In this document: positions 22,869-33,542 of the stretch, piece after piece | Numbering within the stretch: position 1 is the stretch's first letter | Layout: each line of letters opens with the position of its first letter | Source: Spirogloea muscicola | Taxonomy: Eukaryota; Streptophyta; Zygnematophyceae; Spirogloeales; Spirogloeaceae | Assembly: GCA_009602725.1 (NCBI GenBank) | Contig: WELB01000017.1 | Span: forward strand, 129,615-165,303 | Direction of reading: 5' to 3' | Length of the DNA stretch: 35,689 nucleotides | Program-made: the position numbers and the translations under genes | The notes under the pieces: generated by a model | Databases searched by the model: none | The model's input: the letters and a program-made list of their open reading frames with translations, nothing else | Told to the model about the DNA's origin: nothing

Positions 22869-25129
22869 ATGGGCGACAAGCCCAAGCCCCAGACGGTGGT
22901 CTACTGCCCAGGCAAGCTCCCCGCTCTGGCCTGTAAGGTGTTCAGGTGGGCCGGGCTCCTGCGCCTCGCCCGCCCGGCCTTGGCGAAGTCCGTCGGTCAT
23001 GGCTCTGAGCGGCTGATTGAGCGGTCCTCGCCGCCTTCCGACGGTCAAGTGGCTGGCGGGAGCTGCCGGTTAACGTCCGGCTGACCTATCGACGGGGCCT
23101 AGTAGGAGGGGCATGAGGCTGCAGCCACTGCCTTCCTTGGCCAACCTCGGTGCCTGTCAAGGAGCCTCGCAGACCACGCTCTGTGTAGTCTGTACATCTT
23201 GGGCATGGGTTTGGAAAAGGGTTCAGGGGCTAGGGTCTAGGCAACAGCAAGACCTTTCTTCTGCAACAATCAAAGAAATGCTTTTGCTCCTGGTGTAAGC
23301 AGTATGCAGCATGCCCCCGGAGTACTGCGAGTTTGGGCCAGACTTCAGCAAGTGCAAGCCGTGGCTGCTAGAGAACTTCCCCAAGCTGTATCCGGAGCTT
23401 CAGAAAGGTAGCCCTTCTCTGGCAGCGTGCACATGGCCCTGCTGTGCCGACCACCCGGCTAGATTTGGCAGCTCACTGCTCACCTCGAAGCTGCTTCATG
23501 CATGGACAAGGGCTTGGGTAATGTCATAGGATGCGTGGTTGGAAGTGGATAAGTGGACTCGGTGACCTGTGCGGTCATGTGAGCTTCTTCGAATGTCTCA
23601 TTCTGACGTCGTTGCATGCAGCAGAAGCTGAAGATAAGGCTGCCGAGAAGCTTGAGCAGCTGCAGCTCAGTGGGGAGCCCTCGCTGGATCTTCTGCCCAA
23701 GGGTGCAGGTGAGAATTGGAGGCAGCTCTCTCAACTTCCCCTCGTGGCGTTTGGATTGGAGCAGAAACTTGGACTCGCACTGCTACTTTCGTCGCTCATC
23801 TTCGTTCTATTATGCTGTTTTGATCACTGATCGAAGCATCCTGATGTTTCAGTTAGTAGGAGGCTTTCTCACTGAGATACTTGTGACAGTCAATGAAGTT
23901 TTGACACACAGAAGCGGCAGCAGGAAGCTCCAACACTGTTCCAGAGGTTGTCAAGAAGCTGCCTGGTGGCAAGACAAAGAAGAAGGTGCCCACAGTGGCT
24001 TTTTGCAGCTTAGAAACCAGAATGAAGCCCGCACGATTTGCTGCAACATTTGGAGCCTAATCTGGCAGCAGTGTGTACAGGCTCCATCCTGCGCCATCCT
24101 GCTTGATGGATGTACTGCTATTTGCCAGTGCATCGATCAGGGGTTTTTGCTGAGCTACTACAGCTCCTTCCGTGGACATGGGCTTTGCAGGAAAGACCAG
24201 AAGTGCTGGTTGAGAAATTCACGCGGAACAAGCGAAAGGCTGTAACAACCATCAAGGGCATGGAGCTCTTTGGTATGTGCAAGTGGAAAACGCAGTTTAA
24301 TGCTTGATTCAGCTCACCCACTATAGATGTTGGCGGAAAGCCCTTTTGCAGCGTGATGCTGCCTTGTCACGACTACCCTGCCTGTTCACAACTAACTACC
24401 ATATGTGCCTTAGTCCTTAACATATCACCCTGTCTTTGGCAATTGCTCATTTGGAGGCCCTGTGTTGTAGCACGCTTCCTTCTTATTCAGTCGCACCTCT
24501 GAGTGCAGGGGTGAAACTTGCCGATGCTGCAAAGAAGTTTGGGAAGCGGTTTGCCAGCGGAGCCTCGGTTGTGAAGGTGACATAGTGAACACCAGAGTTG
24601 GAGAGCTTAGCGTCACTGGTTCGCGGAGCCATTGCATGCTGGTCTTGTAGCCCGACCGTGTCTATCATTGTGGGGCTTCTCTGAATCGCTGTCCCATTCA
24701 GGAGCAATATGCTTCTTAGCAAGTTATTAGGTGTTAGACCAAGGTGAATGAGCTTCAATCACCTTGGTCTACTGCCTACATGGTGCTGCTCACTGCTGAG
24801 CTATGTAGATGGTTGAGTCGAATGGTCAACAAAGGACTTAAGGGAAGTGCTTTGTGCAGGGCCCAACGGAGAAGGAGCAGATTGATGTACAAGGGGACAT
24901 CATGTACGAAGTTGTGGAATTTGTGACATCCAACTGGAAGGATGTACGTATTCATGTACACTCCACATGATGAACATGAAGGCAAAGTGTCAACCCTCTG
25001 TAAGCAACTCGATTCAGTTAACATCGGACCAAGTTCTTTGTTATCAAGTGTTGTTCCCTGGCATTGCAGATTCCTGAAAGCGCCATCTGGTTCATCGAGG
25101 ACGGGCGGAAGGTGCCTGCTGTAGAATGA
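22869..25129 (+). CDS. DENR: DENR (density-regulated protein), SUI1-domain translation re-initiation factor, 8 exons
   Basis: Partner of MCT-1 in recycling 40S subunits and re-initiation after upstream reading frames. Exons: 22869-22911, 23303-23407, 23622-23708, 23912-23985, 24191-24272, 24509-24576, 24860-24943, 25070-25129, giving 200 residues, the usual family length. It starts MGDKPKPQTVVYC. The N-terminal cysteine motif VYCPVCSMPPEYCEFG spans the first junction; the CKPW motif follows. A Lys-rich region (LPGGKTKKK) is followed by the SUI1 domain from about residue 110: TRNKRKAVTTIKGMELFG, then FGKRFASGASVVKG, then EKEQIDVQGDI and IPESAIWFIEDGRKVP. Intron 1 must use a GC donor (G/GCAAGC at 22912): only that junction restores the cysteine motif. 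Intron 6 holds a perfect inverted repeat at 24735-24771. Confidence 0.95.
24735..24771. repeat. Perfect 13-bp inverted repeat in DENR intron 6
   Basis: TAGACCAAGGTGA (24735-24747) and its exact reverse complement TCACCTTGGTCTA (24759-24771) enclose an 11-base loop. It lies about 90 bases before exon 7. It could fold as a stem-loop in the pre-mRNA or be a remnant of a small inverted-repeat element. Confidence 0.85.
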
Positions 25130-25296
25130 CGAGCTTAAATGCAACAACACCGGGCTCAAGGCTTGACGACAACCTTGCAACCATTCTTTACATTCAATCT
25201 TAGAGCAGAAATGTCGTCTGCGTCATTTGGATGTGCTAAGGCGAAGTGAAGGGCAGCTGCCACCGCGTACACATATGCAAAGAAGAGTAATTCAGT

Positions 25297-25491
25297 TTAC
25301 GAGCTGAAGTGAGGTACAGGCACCATAGAGAAGTGGGTGTCTGGCTCCGCCACTCCGGCGCGCACGGTGTACAGCTTAGAGGCCCCCCCCTTTACGTTGT
25401 CAATTCTTTTAAACTGGCAGTTAAGCCACCGCTCCTGTTCGTCCTTGTTGCTGAGCCCTTTATTGGCCTCAATGACTTGTCTGATCACCAT
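25297..25491 (-). CDS. Small 64-residue protein or terminal exon, unrecognised
   Basis: A minus-strand frame with its own ATG reads MVIRQVIEANKGLSNKDEQE, RWLNCQFKRIDNV and KLYTVRAGVAEPDTHFSMVP before a stop. The composition (mixed charged, few low-complexity residues) is unlike the other spurious frames nearby. It is convergent with DENR, whose stop lies 168 bases away. A stop codon just upstream means it is either a complete tiny gene or a last exon whose acceptor coincides with ACCGAG near 25500. No family is recognised. Confidence 0.3.
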   Translation of the reverse strand: MVIRQVIEANKGLSNKDEQERWLNCQFKRIDNVKGGASKLYTVRAGVAEPDTHFSMVPVPHFSS

Positions 25492-25593
25492 TTCTCACCT
25501 CGGTAAATTGACCACATTGGAAGAGCTGTTTCTTACTGACTAGAGGTCACTGAGAGCCTCCTTGCTGACGTCTTAGAGATCAGTATCTCGCTT

Positions 25594-25690
25594 TTTGCGC
25601 CATCCGGCCCTTTCATACCTTGGCCAATCCTTTGGGCTGGCCTCTCGCAGCCACTGCTGTCAATTTGGAAGCGCTGTTTTCTTTTCTTGC
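25594..25690. repeat. Dispersed repeat family B, copy 2
   Basis: Contains TTTTTGCGCC, GGCCCTTTCATACCTTGG, then TTTGGGCTGGCCTCTC and a GCTGTTTTCTTTTCTTGC tail. The copy at 32836-32950 has the same blocks in the same order. Confidence 0.65.
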
Positions 25691-26126
25691 TTAAATCACA
25701 GCGACAGGCAACTGGTGCAGCCTCCGGACGGAACGGGATTGCTTCCGTCCGCTCGGCGTTGCGTGTCACCCAGCCCCGGCCCGCGTTCCGTGATGAAATG
25801 CGAAATTGACTCAGCGTCAGATTGCACCAACTACAGAAGCCTCGCGAAAGGGGCCTGATGTGATTATTTCCTCCCCCCCCGACCCCCACGGAGAGGTTCC
25901 GCCGCCCCCGCGCCGCGGGTGGCCATGGCTACTGGCGGTGCCCCGCCGCTACCGCCAATTCCTTTCCCCGCCGCCGCCGCCGTCGCCGCCGCCGCCGCCG
26001 CCCTCGAGCGCGCCTGAGCGCCCCGCTCTCTCCTCCGCGCGGCCGGCGTGGCGAAGCCGCTGCAGCAGGGAGACGCAGGCTGGGGCCGCACGCTGGCGTC
26101 CGGGCGCCAGCGGGCGGCCCGCTGGC

Positions 26127-29100
26127 ATGGCGCTTGAGCTCGTCTCGGAGGAGCCCGAGCGCAAGAAGCGCCAGCTCAATGGCCACGGCGGGTCGCCCCC
26201 GGCAAAGAAGTCTGCTGGCGAGGAGAAGCGGGTATGTCCAGCTGGTAGTCCCGGCGATGGCTGGCTCCTCGGTGTCCCGTGATTTAGGTCGTCAGAGTAC
26301 GAGAGCACAGGATGTCTATCACTTGCCTCTAAGTGTTGTACATGACGTTCACTCGTGCCTGAACTCTGAAGCAGGTGTTCCCCTGCAAATTGTGAATCAC
26401 ACTATCATGTCCAGATGGACAGCAGATTTTACAGGAAGTGACTCGCTTGTTCACATGAATTTGCATGTGCCTCCAGCTAGATCCAGGGATGCTGCAATTC
26501 CAGAATCAGAAGCTGTCTCAACAGTTGGAGGTGCAAAGGGAGGAGATTCAAAGCCTGGAAAAACGGATCAAGGATTTGCGTGGCAAGCAGGCCCACTATG
26601 ATGACACGCTGTTGGTGGTCAACAGAGCTTGGAATCAGGTAAACCTCTGTTGCTCCCTCAGTCTATGCAAGGCTGTAGATGTCTACCTTATCTCCTCTTG
26701 TGCTACATGCGAGGACTTTGTGCACTGGGGCAAGAAGGTTGCCTGACAAGTACGTCTTGTTGCTCTGGCAGCTTGTGCAAGAGCTTGAGCTCTTGACAGT
26801 GCAAGCAGATGCCAACACTCTTGGCCTGCAAATTCTTGAGGGCAAAGACGGCTTTGAGGAAGGTGTGCTACATTGGACTTCGTCATATCAATAATCATGT
26901 GCCTTCCAACGTAGATCATATTTGCTCGATATGCTCGTAGGACATTCTACCACGGATTAGTGGCTGTCGTATGTTCTTTGTGAGGCGACCAGAGGCTGTA
27001 CACTGCCACTCACTTAGGTCACAATATTAATGGGACAGTGATATCTGACTCGGGGTAGTGTTTACCAAGCTGCTGCATGATGTGCAGGAGAGCGCCAGGA
27101 TGAGCCTGTCACCGGGGATAACCTCCTCAAGCGGCTCACGAAAGCAGGCTCGTTGGTGGGGACAGAAGAGCCCAGCAGCCTCGATGTAGCCCTCCAACAG
27201 CGGTCAGGCACGACCACAAAGGTTCTAGAGTGCCTGATCAAAGCGATTGAAGCCCAGCGGAGAAGGCATGACCAATGCATGGCCACCCTAGAAGACAAAG
27301 TCACAGCCTCTGGTAGTCCCATGCTAATGACCTCTGCATCCTGTCAATTGCCACTACTTGGATGCTATAAAGCCATGTTGTGTAGTAAAAGGCAAGCCAA
27401 ATGTGGTATACAACCATATTTAGAGCAATGTGGTACATCTCTGGTCAGCTCATTGCTTGGCAGACGTTGCTTGTGTGTAATCATATTCCCGGATATTGTT
27501 ATTAGGCTTTTAGGGCGTCTCTTGGGAGTCACAAGTGATATCAGTAATTGCCCAATGACTTTCGCCACGCCGTATGCAGATGTTGCTGAAGTTGTTCAGG
27601 TTCAACATAAGCAACTTGAGGCAGAAGTAGCTGCTGCAAGAGCTGCAGTTGATGCCATTCATGTCAGGCACAAGGAGGTTCTGTGTGAGGTAGCCCACTT
27701 GAAGGATACAAGTGCAAAGTCTCAGATGGAGAGAACGAGACTGGCAGGTAGATTTTAAAGGCTCATCTGCATCCTTTACTGTGCTTGAGACATACACATA
27801 GGTATGCTTTCCTTGTTGTAATTGCTCGAAGTACAGCATCAGGAAGCAGAGAACCAAGCTGCAGACATCTGACTTTGACGAATCCATGTTTGTCTTTGTT
27901 GTGCTGCCAGATGAACTGGAGGACACATTGCTGGAGTTGGAACAAGCAAGACGGAAGATGGCCTCTGTGAGTGCACAAAAGAATGGAATTTTGTGGGAGG
28001 GCTCAGTCTCAGGACCCACGGCACCAGGATCGTCAGGGAAGCCTGAATCGGGTGTTCATCAGGGAAACCAGTCTGCTGATTCAGAGCTGCCACCTGGGGA
28101 TGTACAAATGGCTCTGGAAAAAGCTCAAGTATGCTCTCATCTCCTAGGGCTGTGGAGTTGGTGGTGGAGTTATACTGTCAAGTTGATGGATCATGCTGCA
28201 CGCATTATGCAATTTTCTTCGAATTGCTAACATTGCCTGAGATACTTCTCACGAGGGCAGCAAGCATGACACAGTACACATGTGTTCTTACAGCAACTTG
28301 CTGCAAGAAGACTGGGAGAGCTTGAGGAGGCACATCAAGCTCACGTGAAACTTCAGCAGCACATTTCCCAGCTCGAGGTGAGCATCCTTCTCTACTCCAT
28401 GAGAAGTATGATATGTCGTTGTTACAATGCAGTATCTATCTGGTCCATAGGAAGCTTTGCAAGGCAAGAAGCTGAACAATAACGATATCTATATCTCTGA
28501 TGTCAATGTTATCCAACAGCAAAAGTATGATAATATTAACATCTCTACATCAATCTCTAATGGCAAGAAGATTACCTTTATTGGTGTCATTTCAGGTTGC
28601 TGTCAGAGATGAGAAGCGCACTCACTCTGTGCAAGCCTATAGAGCACTTAGTGAGAAAGTGCACCACCTGCAAGGCGAGCTTGAGCACTATCGAACAGTA
28701 GTTGAGCAGCTCCAGGCACGTCACAATGCCCCAGACTGCCTGCTACATCTGCATGTATTGGCAGCAGTGTTTCTGCTTAGAAGCCCACCGTTGGCAGTCT
28801 TTTCATACCACTGCATGCTCTTGGAACCTTGGCAGCATGAACGAGATTCAGCAGTTTTGCGTGAAAGGGAGATGAAGTACAAGGTGGACGCGAGTGACGC
28901 TGATCGCATCACAGGACACATTGCAGAAGCTAGGCTCGTTGAGGTGGAGGCCAAGTGCAGGCAATTGATGGCAGACAGGGAGGAGTTGCTGTTTAGGCTT
29001 GAAGAAGCTCATAAAGCAGCAGGTATGCATGCATAGTCTTTAATTGCAGTTGTGTGCTTTCATCCCCAATCAAGCTCTTGTAAGGTCCAACAACAGCGCC

Positions 29101-32100
29101 TATTGTGTGTGGCTTCTGCCTTGTACATCAATCATAGCATTGACCAGAAGCTATTCTTGGCAGGCAATAAGGAAACTGTGGCAGAAATGAAGTCGCTACA
29201 AGCAACTCTCATGAAGGAGTTGAACATGATATCTGAGCAGCTCAAGGTGTATAAGAAGGCTGCTCAAGATGTTCATTCTTTAAAAGCAGAGACTCACTCT
29301 CTGAGATCTGTGTTTGAGAGAAAGGTCTGCGCATGTCCCTCTTATGTGAAATACGTTGATCACAAGTCTGCATATACATCAGGGCATTTGTGCTGCTGCA
29401 GACAAGCGCAAATATACGGCAGACTGAAGTGCATGTTTGCCTAGCATGTTTGCCTGGCAGGAAGCTAATTCTTTCTGCCAATCACGGTGGCAGGTTGCTG
29501 AGTATGAGGAGCTTCTCACAGCGCACAACTTGCAAGCAGCACAAGTGAAAGCTGCAAGGGAAGAGGTACCATGCTGCTGGCATGCATGCAATTGATGACA
29601 CAATTGGGGTCGTAAGTTAAGGAAGGGTACTCAAGCTCGTAGTCATTGGGTACCTACAGAAAACTCCTCACTGCTAAGCAAGCTCATGCTTCTGGACGTG
29701 ATTGAGCAGGTGAAGCAGCTCAAGCTAAATGAGCAGGAATTACATTTATTCATTGAGATGTTCGGGCGAGAGTCACCAGAGTCAAGGTGTGGTTCTCTTG
29801 GGCTTCATGCTGTGTGACCCTACATATGTGGTATTCCATATTGATATCTCAGGAGGCAAGTCTAGTCGTAGTATTGTCACTTCAAGGACTGACCTCCCTA
29901 AGCGGAGAAGGTCAGGAGATAGCACGTTTGTGATAATACATCACGATGCACTTAGTGCATTCAGCTTGGTGTGACACAGGCATTTCTCACTTTGTGATAC
30001 TTGGGAGGGTTGTTTTGTTCCTTGTCAGCAGGACGGTGGTAGAATTAAGGGAAGCTGAACAGAGAGCCTTAGCGCAAGTAGAAATGTTGAAAGCTGCACT
30101 GAATCAGGACAACCTGGAGCTGCAAGCCAAGCAAGCCCAAGAGTCCGAGAAGGCTTGCCAAGAACACCTAGTTGCACTGGAAACCAAGTTGGGCAAGCTT
30201 CAGGAGCGCTTGGACTTTGCTGAGAGGTTGGTCACTGTTCCTTCGTAGACATGCCACCAGGTATCGCCCTTGACCTGCTTTTGAGCTCGATGTGTTACAA
30301 ACTAGCAACAACACTTAAATCTGTGTGCTAAGCAGTTGCTTGATCACTGCAGGAGGGAGTTTGAGATGAGGGAAAACATCAAGGCCAAGAATGAGGAGAG
30401 TGAGACATATGTTGCAGAAATTGAGGTAGTCCCAATATGGAGGAGCATTGTCTCTGCATTATGATCCTACAGTTGATCTGTTTATCCCCATTGCCCATGT
30501 TTAGAAGAACCCTAGAATGGTACCGGCAGTTCATGATATCTGAAGCCTTTGCTACATCAATGGTCTTTGTTTTCATTGTCAATTTCATGAAGATCATCAA
30601 CCAAAGCCCACCAGGTTGTTGCAGCGATCGCTCTACTTAAGACGTTGGTGTGTCCGTAATGCAGACCATTGGCCAAGCGTACGAGGAAATGCAGGCACAG
30701 AACCACCGGTTAATGCAGCAGATACTACAGAAAGATGGCGAAAATATGCAGGTTAGCTGGCTATTGCTGATCCACAGTGTAGACCTTTACCTACTTTCAA
30801 AAAGTTGGCTTCTTTGGACTTGCTGTGTGGCAAGGGAGCAGCAGCGCTTGTACGGGCATTGAACATGTCTTATTTTCTATGTGTGCTGTGAACAGCTTAT
30901 GTCAGAGAGTATGAAGGCAAAGCAGATGCAGTCAGCCTTATTGGTGGAGAGGGAGGCCTTGGAGTCAAGGTCGAAGCATCTAGATGCAACAGCTGAAGTA
31001 CACAAGCAGCATGTTGCTCGCCTCGAAGAGCAGGTAATGCACCTATTACTGCTTTGCTGCTGTGTTACAGTTCCGCTGACATTCGTTTGCTGGCATGGAA
31101 GACGTCCTTACCTTGTCTCATGAGTTGGTTGTTGTGAGCAGGCAAGGGCAACTTTTGAGCAGCTAGTCAAGACAGCAGAGGAGAGTAGGCAGCACAAGGT
31201 TGTTCTGGAGGCCGTCAAGAGGAGTGCGGAAGATGCTGAAAGAGATTCCTTACGGAACAAGGCAGAAGTCGAAAGGGTCCGGGAGGAGCTTGAGAACAGA
31301 GACCGCATTCTTGCAGAGAGGAGTGCCGAGGCAGAGAAAGAAAGGCAAGTAGTACCTGACATGGTTGCTTGTACTTTTTCACTTCAATATATCTGATTTG
31401 CAGCCACTTGCTTTGGAATGTCATGACCCGTTAGAAGCCACCAGTAATACCAGGAGCTCCCAGTCATTAGCCAGTGGAGCAACCATAGCATCTGCATCAT
31501 GAACTGTTGGGTTTTTGTTGTCAAGTGCTGCCAGTTGAGGCCTACCATGGCTCTCCTGCAGATTCAAGAGGAAACGAGTAGAGGAGGAGGCTGATCGATT
31601 GAAGGAGAAGGTCCTGAGGCTTGGGGGCCAAGATAGCAGGGGTTCCACAGTTGAGCTTCTTTTGGAAGAGATCAAGGAGTACAAGTCAATACTTAAATGT
31701 GGTGTCTGCCACGACCGTCCAAAGGAGGTAGGTTCTGCACATTCTTCCTCCTTTACTAGGATGAAGATGTGCAGGTTATATTGTGCACCTGCACAATACA
31801 TAAGTAGATGCCATGAGTTGGCATCTATTTATGGCTTCCCTGACCTATACAGCGTGGTCTTACCATGGATCTAATGAAAGCCTGCAATGAGGAAGGAGTC
31901 GCAAGAATGTTTGACACGGATGTCTTGCTTTCTGCAAGAGCAAAAAACATTCAGTTAGCTTGTATCTATCATGCCTCCAGCTGTTAGACTGCTAGCATCA
32001 CTTAAGGTGATCCTATGTGGTGTTTACTGATACAATGCAAGGTAACTTTGCTGGCAGGTGGTAATCACAAAATGCTATCATCTCTTCTGCAGTCCGTGCA

Positions 32101-32189
32101 TTCAACGGAATTTAGAGATTCGGCACCGCAAGTGCCCCGGCTGCAACGTAGCATTTGGTGCAAATGATGTCCACCCAGTGTACATCTAG
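26127..32189 (+). CDS. BRE1: BRE1/HUB-type E3 ubiquitin ligase for histone H2B, 19 exons
   Basis: Ring-type ligase that monoubiquitinates histone H2B in transcribed chromatin. Exons: 26127-26231, 26477-26638, 26772-26862, 27088-27312, 27580-27747, 27911-28128, 28294-28377, 28596-28715, 28836-29022, 29164-29324, 29494-29565, 29710-29786, 30032-30226, 30353-30425, 30665-30751, 30896-31033, 31142-31344, 31562-31727, 32058-32189. The joined product is 887 residues, close to plant HUB1/HUB2 (about 880-900). The start MALELVSEEPERKKRQLNG includes a basic cluster. Plant-like blocks follow: MLQFQNQKLSQQLEVQREEI near 40, VKQLKLNEQELHLFIEMFGR and TIGQAYEEMQAQNHRLMQQI, within nearly continuous coiled coil. 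The C-terminal C3HC4 RING (from about 835) is CGVCHDRPKE, TKCYHLFCSPCI, KCPGCNVAFG, ending VHPVYI. Introns 8 and 17 need GC donors (28716 and 31345). Exon 11 could instead start at 29461, adding 11 in-frame residues. Confidence 0.95.
31779..31833. ncRNA. Two adjacent stem-loops in the last BRE1 intron
   Basis: First hairpin: an 8-bp stem 31779-31786/31791-31798 (core ATTGTGC/GCACAAT) with a 4-base loop. Second: a stem of about 15 bp, 31799-31813/31819-31833 (core TAGATGCCA/TGGCATCTA), with a 5-base loop and one G-U pair. They sit directly against each other in intron 18. Whether they are a functional RNA, a splicing structure or an element remnant is unknown. Confidence 0.5.
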
Positions 32190-32349
32190 GTATTAGGAGG
32201 TGGAAGGTACAGGTGCTGCGTACGGCTTAGATGAACCGGACAATCAAATTCTTTGACCCTATTTGGGTCGAAGCAGGGTCTCTCATCAGTAACTTCTTGA
32301 CGCCATGGTTCTGAGGTCGAAACGGTTCTGATCAGTCAACTACCTTGCT

Positions 32350-32394
32350 GTGACCGTGCTCGCAGTGATGCATGTCCTTGTGCATACCGCAAAA
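32350..32394. repeat. Short dispersed repeat family E, copy 2
   Basis: TGTGACCG, then GCATGTCCTTGTGCATACCG and CAAAA; matches 13994-14029 in DUF218 intron 2. Confidence 0.5.
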
Positions 32395-32698
32395 TATGTC
32401 AATCTTGCAGCTGTTGAATATCTGCTGTGCAATGGATGTGCAAACTTGCACCTGCCAAGGCTTACCTGTTTCAACCTACTGCAAAGAATATGAAGGCATG
32501 CAACACTGATAGTTGCTTACAGCAATCATCACTTTGGCCTTCGAGACTCGCTGGCTTGGCCTACACAACAGCTTACGTGGCGTGCTGGAACTCGCCGTCT
32601 AGGGCGGCAGAGAGCAGCCCGGCTTCGAAGTTGCCGGGTTGCTTGCTCGGGTATACAGCATGCGCCTTGTCATCAGCCTGCAGCGTTCTTTGGCACTT

Positions 32699-32794
32699 GC
32701 CGTGCACTTGCGGGCAAGCCTTGCCTTGGCTACTGCCTCCAACTTTCGACAGGGGCGTCGTTTTTCCGCCCTCTGATTTGCACTTGCTGACCAG
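32699..32794. repeat. Direct repeat family C, copy 1
   Basis: Blocks GCACTTGCGGGCAAGCC, CTTGGCTACTGCC, GGGGCGTCGTTTTTCC and TTGCACTTGCTGACC line up with 33134-33236 in the same order (GCACTTGCGGACAGGCC, TTTGGCTGCTAAC, GGGGTGCCTCTTTTCC, GGCTGCTGACTC). Confidence 0.6.
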
Positions 32795-32835
32795 GGTTAT
32801 TGTGCCCACTTGCAGGAGTCACGGAGAGTACTTTC

Positions 32836-32950
32836 GTGCATTTTGCGCTTTCCAGCCCTTTCAGACCTTGTATGTTAGGTTGGGCTGGCCTCTCACAGTC
32901 ATCGCCTTACGGTTGAAGAGCTGTTTCATTTCTTTTCCTTTTCAAGAGCT
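32836..32950. repeat. Dispersed repeat family B, copy 3
   Basis: Contains ATTTTGCGCTTTCCAGCCC, TTTCAGACCTTG, TTGGGCTGGCCTCTCACAG and a GAGCTGTTTCATTTCTTTTC tail. It sits between the two family C copies. Best partner: 25594-25690. Confidence 0.65.
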
Positions 32951-32991
32951 TCTTACTTTCGGACCTTGTCTATTACCTTCGGAAATGGACA

Positions 32992-33005
32992 TGGACCATG
33001 GTCCA
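32992..33005. repeat. 14-bp perfect palindrome
   Basis: TGGACCATGGTCCA is its own reverse complement. About 40 bases later a related ATGGACATGGA...GGTCCA arrangement recurs (33040-33063), suggesting a local duplication inside the repeat cluster. Confidence 0.7.
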
Positions 33006-33133
33006 AGGAGGACAAGGAGATGATCTGAGGTGGCCGCGGCCATGGACATGGAACGCGGTCCAGAGGGGCCGGGAAATTCCAGGTGACCCTTATGTGAATA
33101 TCCAATTGCTACCTAGATTCCCAAGCTCACGCA

Positions 33134-33236
33134 GTGCACTTGCGGACAGGCCGCGCTTTGGCTGCTAACTCTAATTCTCGTCGGGGTGCCTCTTTTCCAG
33201 CTGCCACTTACTCCGACTTGCGGCTGCTGACTCTGG
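33134..33236. repeat. Direct repeat family C, copy 2
   Basis: Second copy of the element at 32699-32794, about 340 bases downstream and in the same orientation, roughly 70-75% alike by eye. Confidence 0.6.
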
Positions 33237-33305
33237 AAAATATAAATCACGGAACTTTGCAGGCTCGTGGAAGAAAATGGAGTGTGTATTGACTGACGGA
33301 GGGCC

Positions 33306-33470
33306 TGAGTGGCCAAGTACGAAGGCAAGCACATTGGCAGATGTGCCACCAGCTGAGGCTCGACCCGCTTTCTGGTGCAAAGCCTGAGCCTGAGCTCGCT
33401 GCAAACAGTCTGACACACGACGTGGCAAAAATGACAAGTAGGCTGCCGGCATGCCAACTGGCAGAACTGC
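33306..33470. repeat. Dispersed repeat family A, copy 3, upstream of the dehalogenase gene
   Basis: GTGGCCAAGTACGAAGGC, AAGCACATTGG, GCTCGACCCGCTTTCTGG, GAGCCTGAGCTCGCTGC, GCAAAAATGACA. It matches 8847-9125 block by block. In both copies one plus-strand frame stays open and similar (PEPELAANSLTHDVAKM here, EPELAADKLTLDVAKM there), so the element may once have encoded protein. It ends 73 bases before the ATG at 33543. Confidence 0.7.
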
Positions 33471-33542
33471 TCACTGCTGCTCTCACTGCCTCGGCCCGGG
33501 CCTCCTGGAGCCGCCGCCTCTGGCCCTCCTCCGGAGGCCGCC

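Larger units (their letters stand above)
25130..26126. other. Intergenic stretch between DENR and BRE1
   Basis: Contains a small minus-strand open frame (25297-25491), a family B repeat (25594-25690) and, from about 25880, the GC-rich 5' region of BRE1 with (CCG)n runs at 25973-25999. A C8 run lies at 25872-25879. Nothing else is recognised. Confidence 0.6.
32190..33542. other. Repeat cluster between BRE1 and the dehalogenase gene
   Basis: No gene is seen. The stretch contains family E (32350-32394), two copies of family C, one family B copy, a 14-bp palindrome, and a family A copy just upstream of the dehalogenase start. A plus-strand frame at 32427-33023 is open only because of composition; it crosses the repeats and has no motif. 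Confidence 0.6.

Noticed and set aside
22388-22885. 165-codon minus-strand frame overlapping the DENR start
   Set aside because: Gly/Arg/Pro-rich shadow of the GC-rich DENR 5' region and a family A repeat; no motif.
28716-28835. Retention of BRE1 intron 8 as coding sequence
   Set aside because: The frame is open through it, but the encoded Leu/Cys-rich stretch breaks the coiled coil and is absent from plant HUB proteins as I know them; a GC-AG intron fits better.
32427-33023. 198-codon plus-strand frame downstream of BRE1
   Set aside because: It runs through three repeat copies, is Cys/Ser/Leu-rich and shows no domain; chance opening in repeat sequence.
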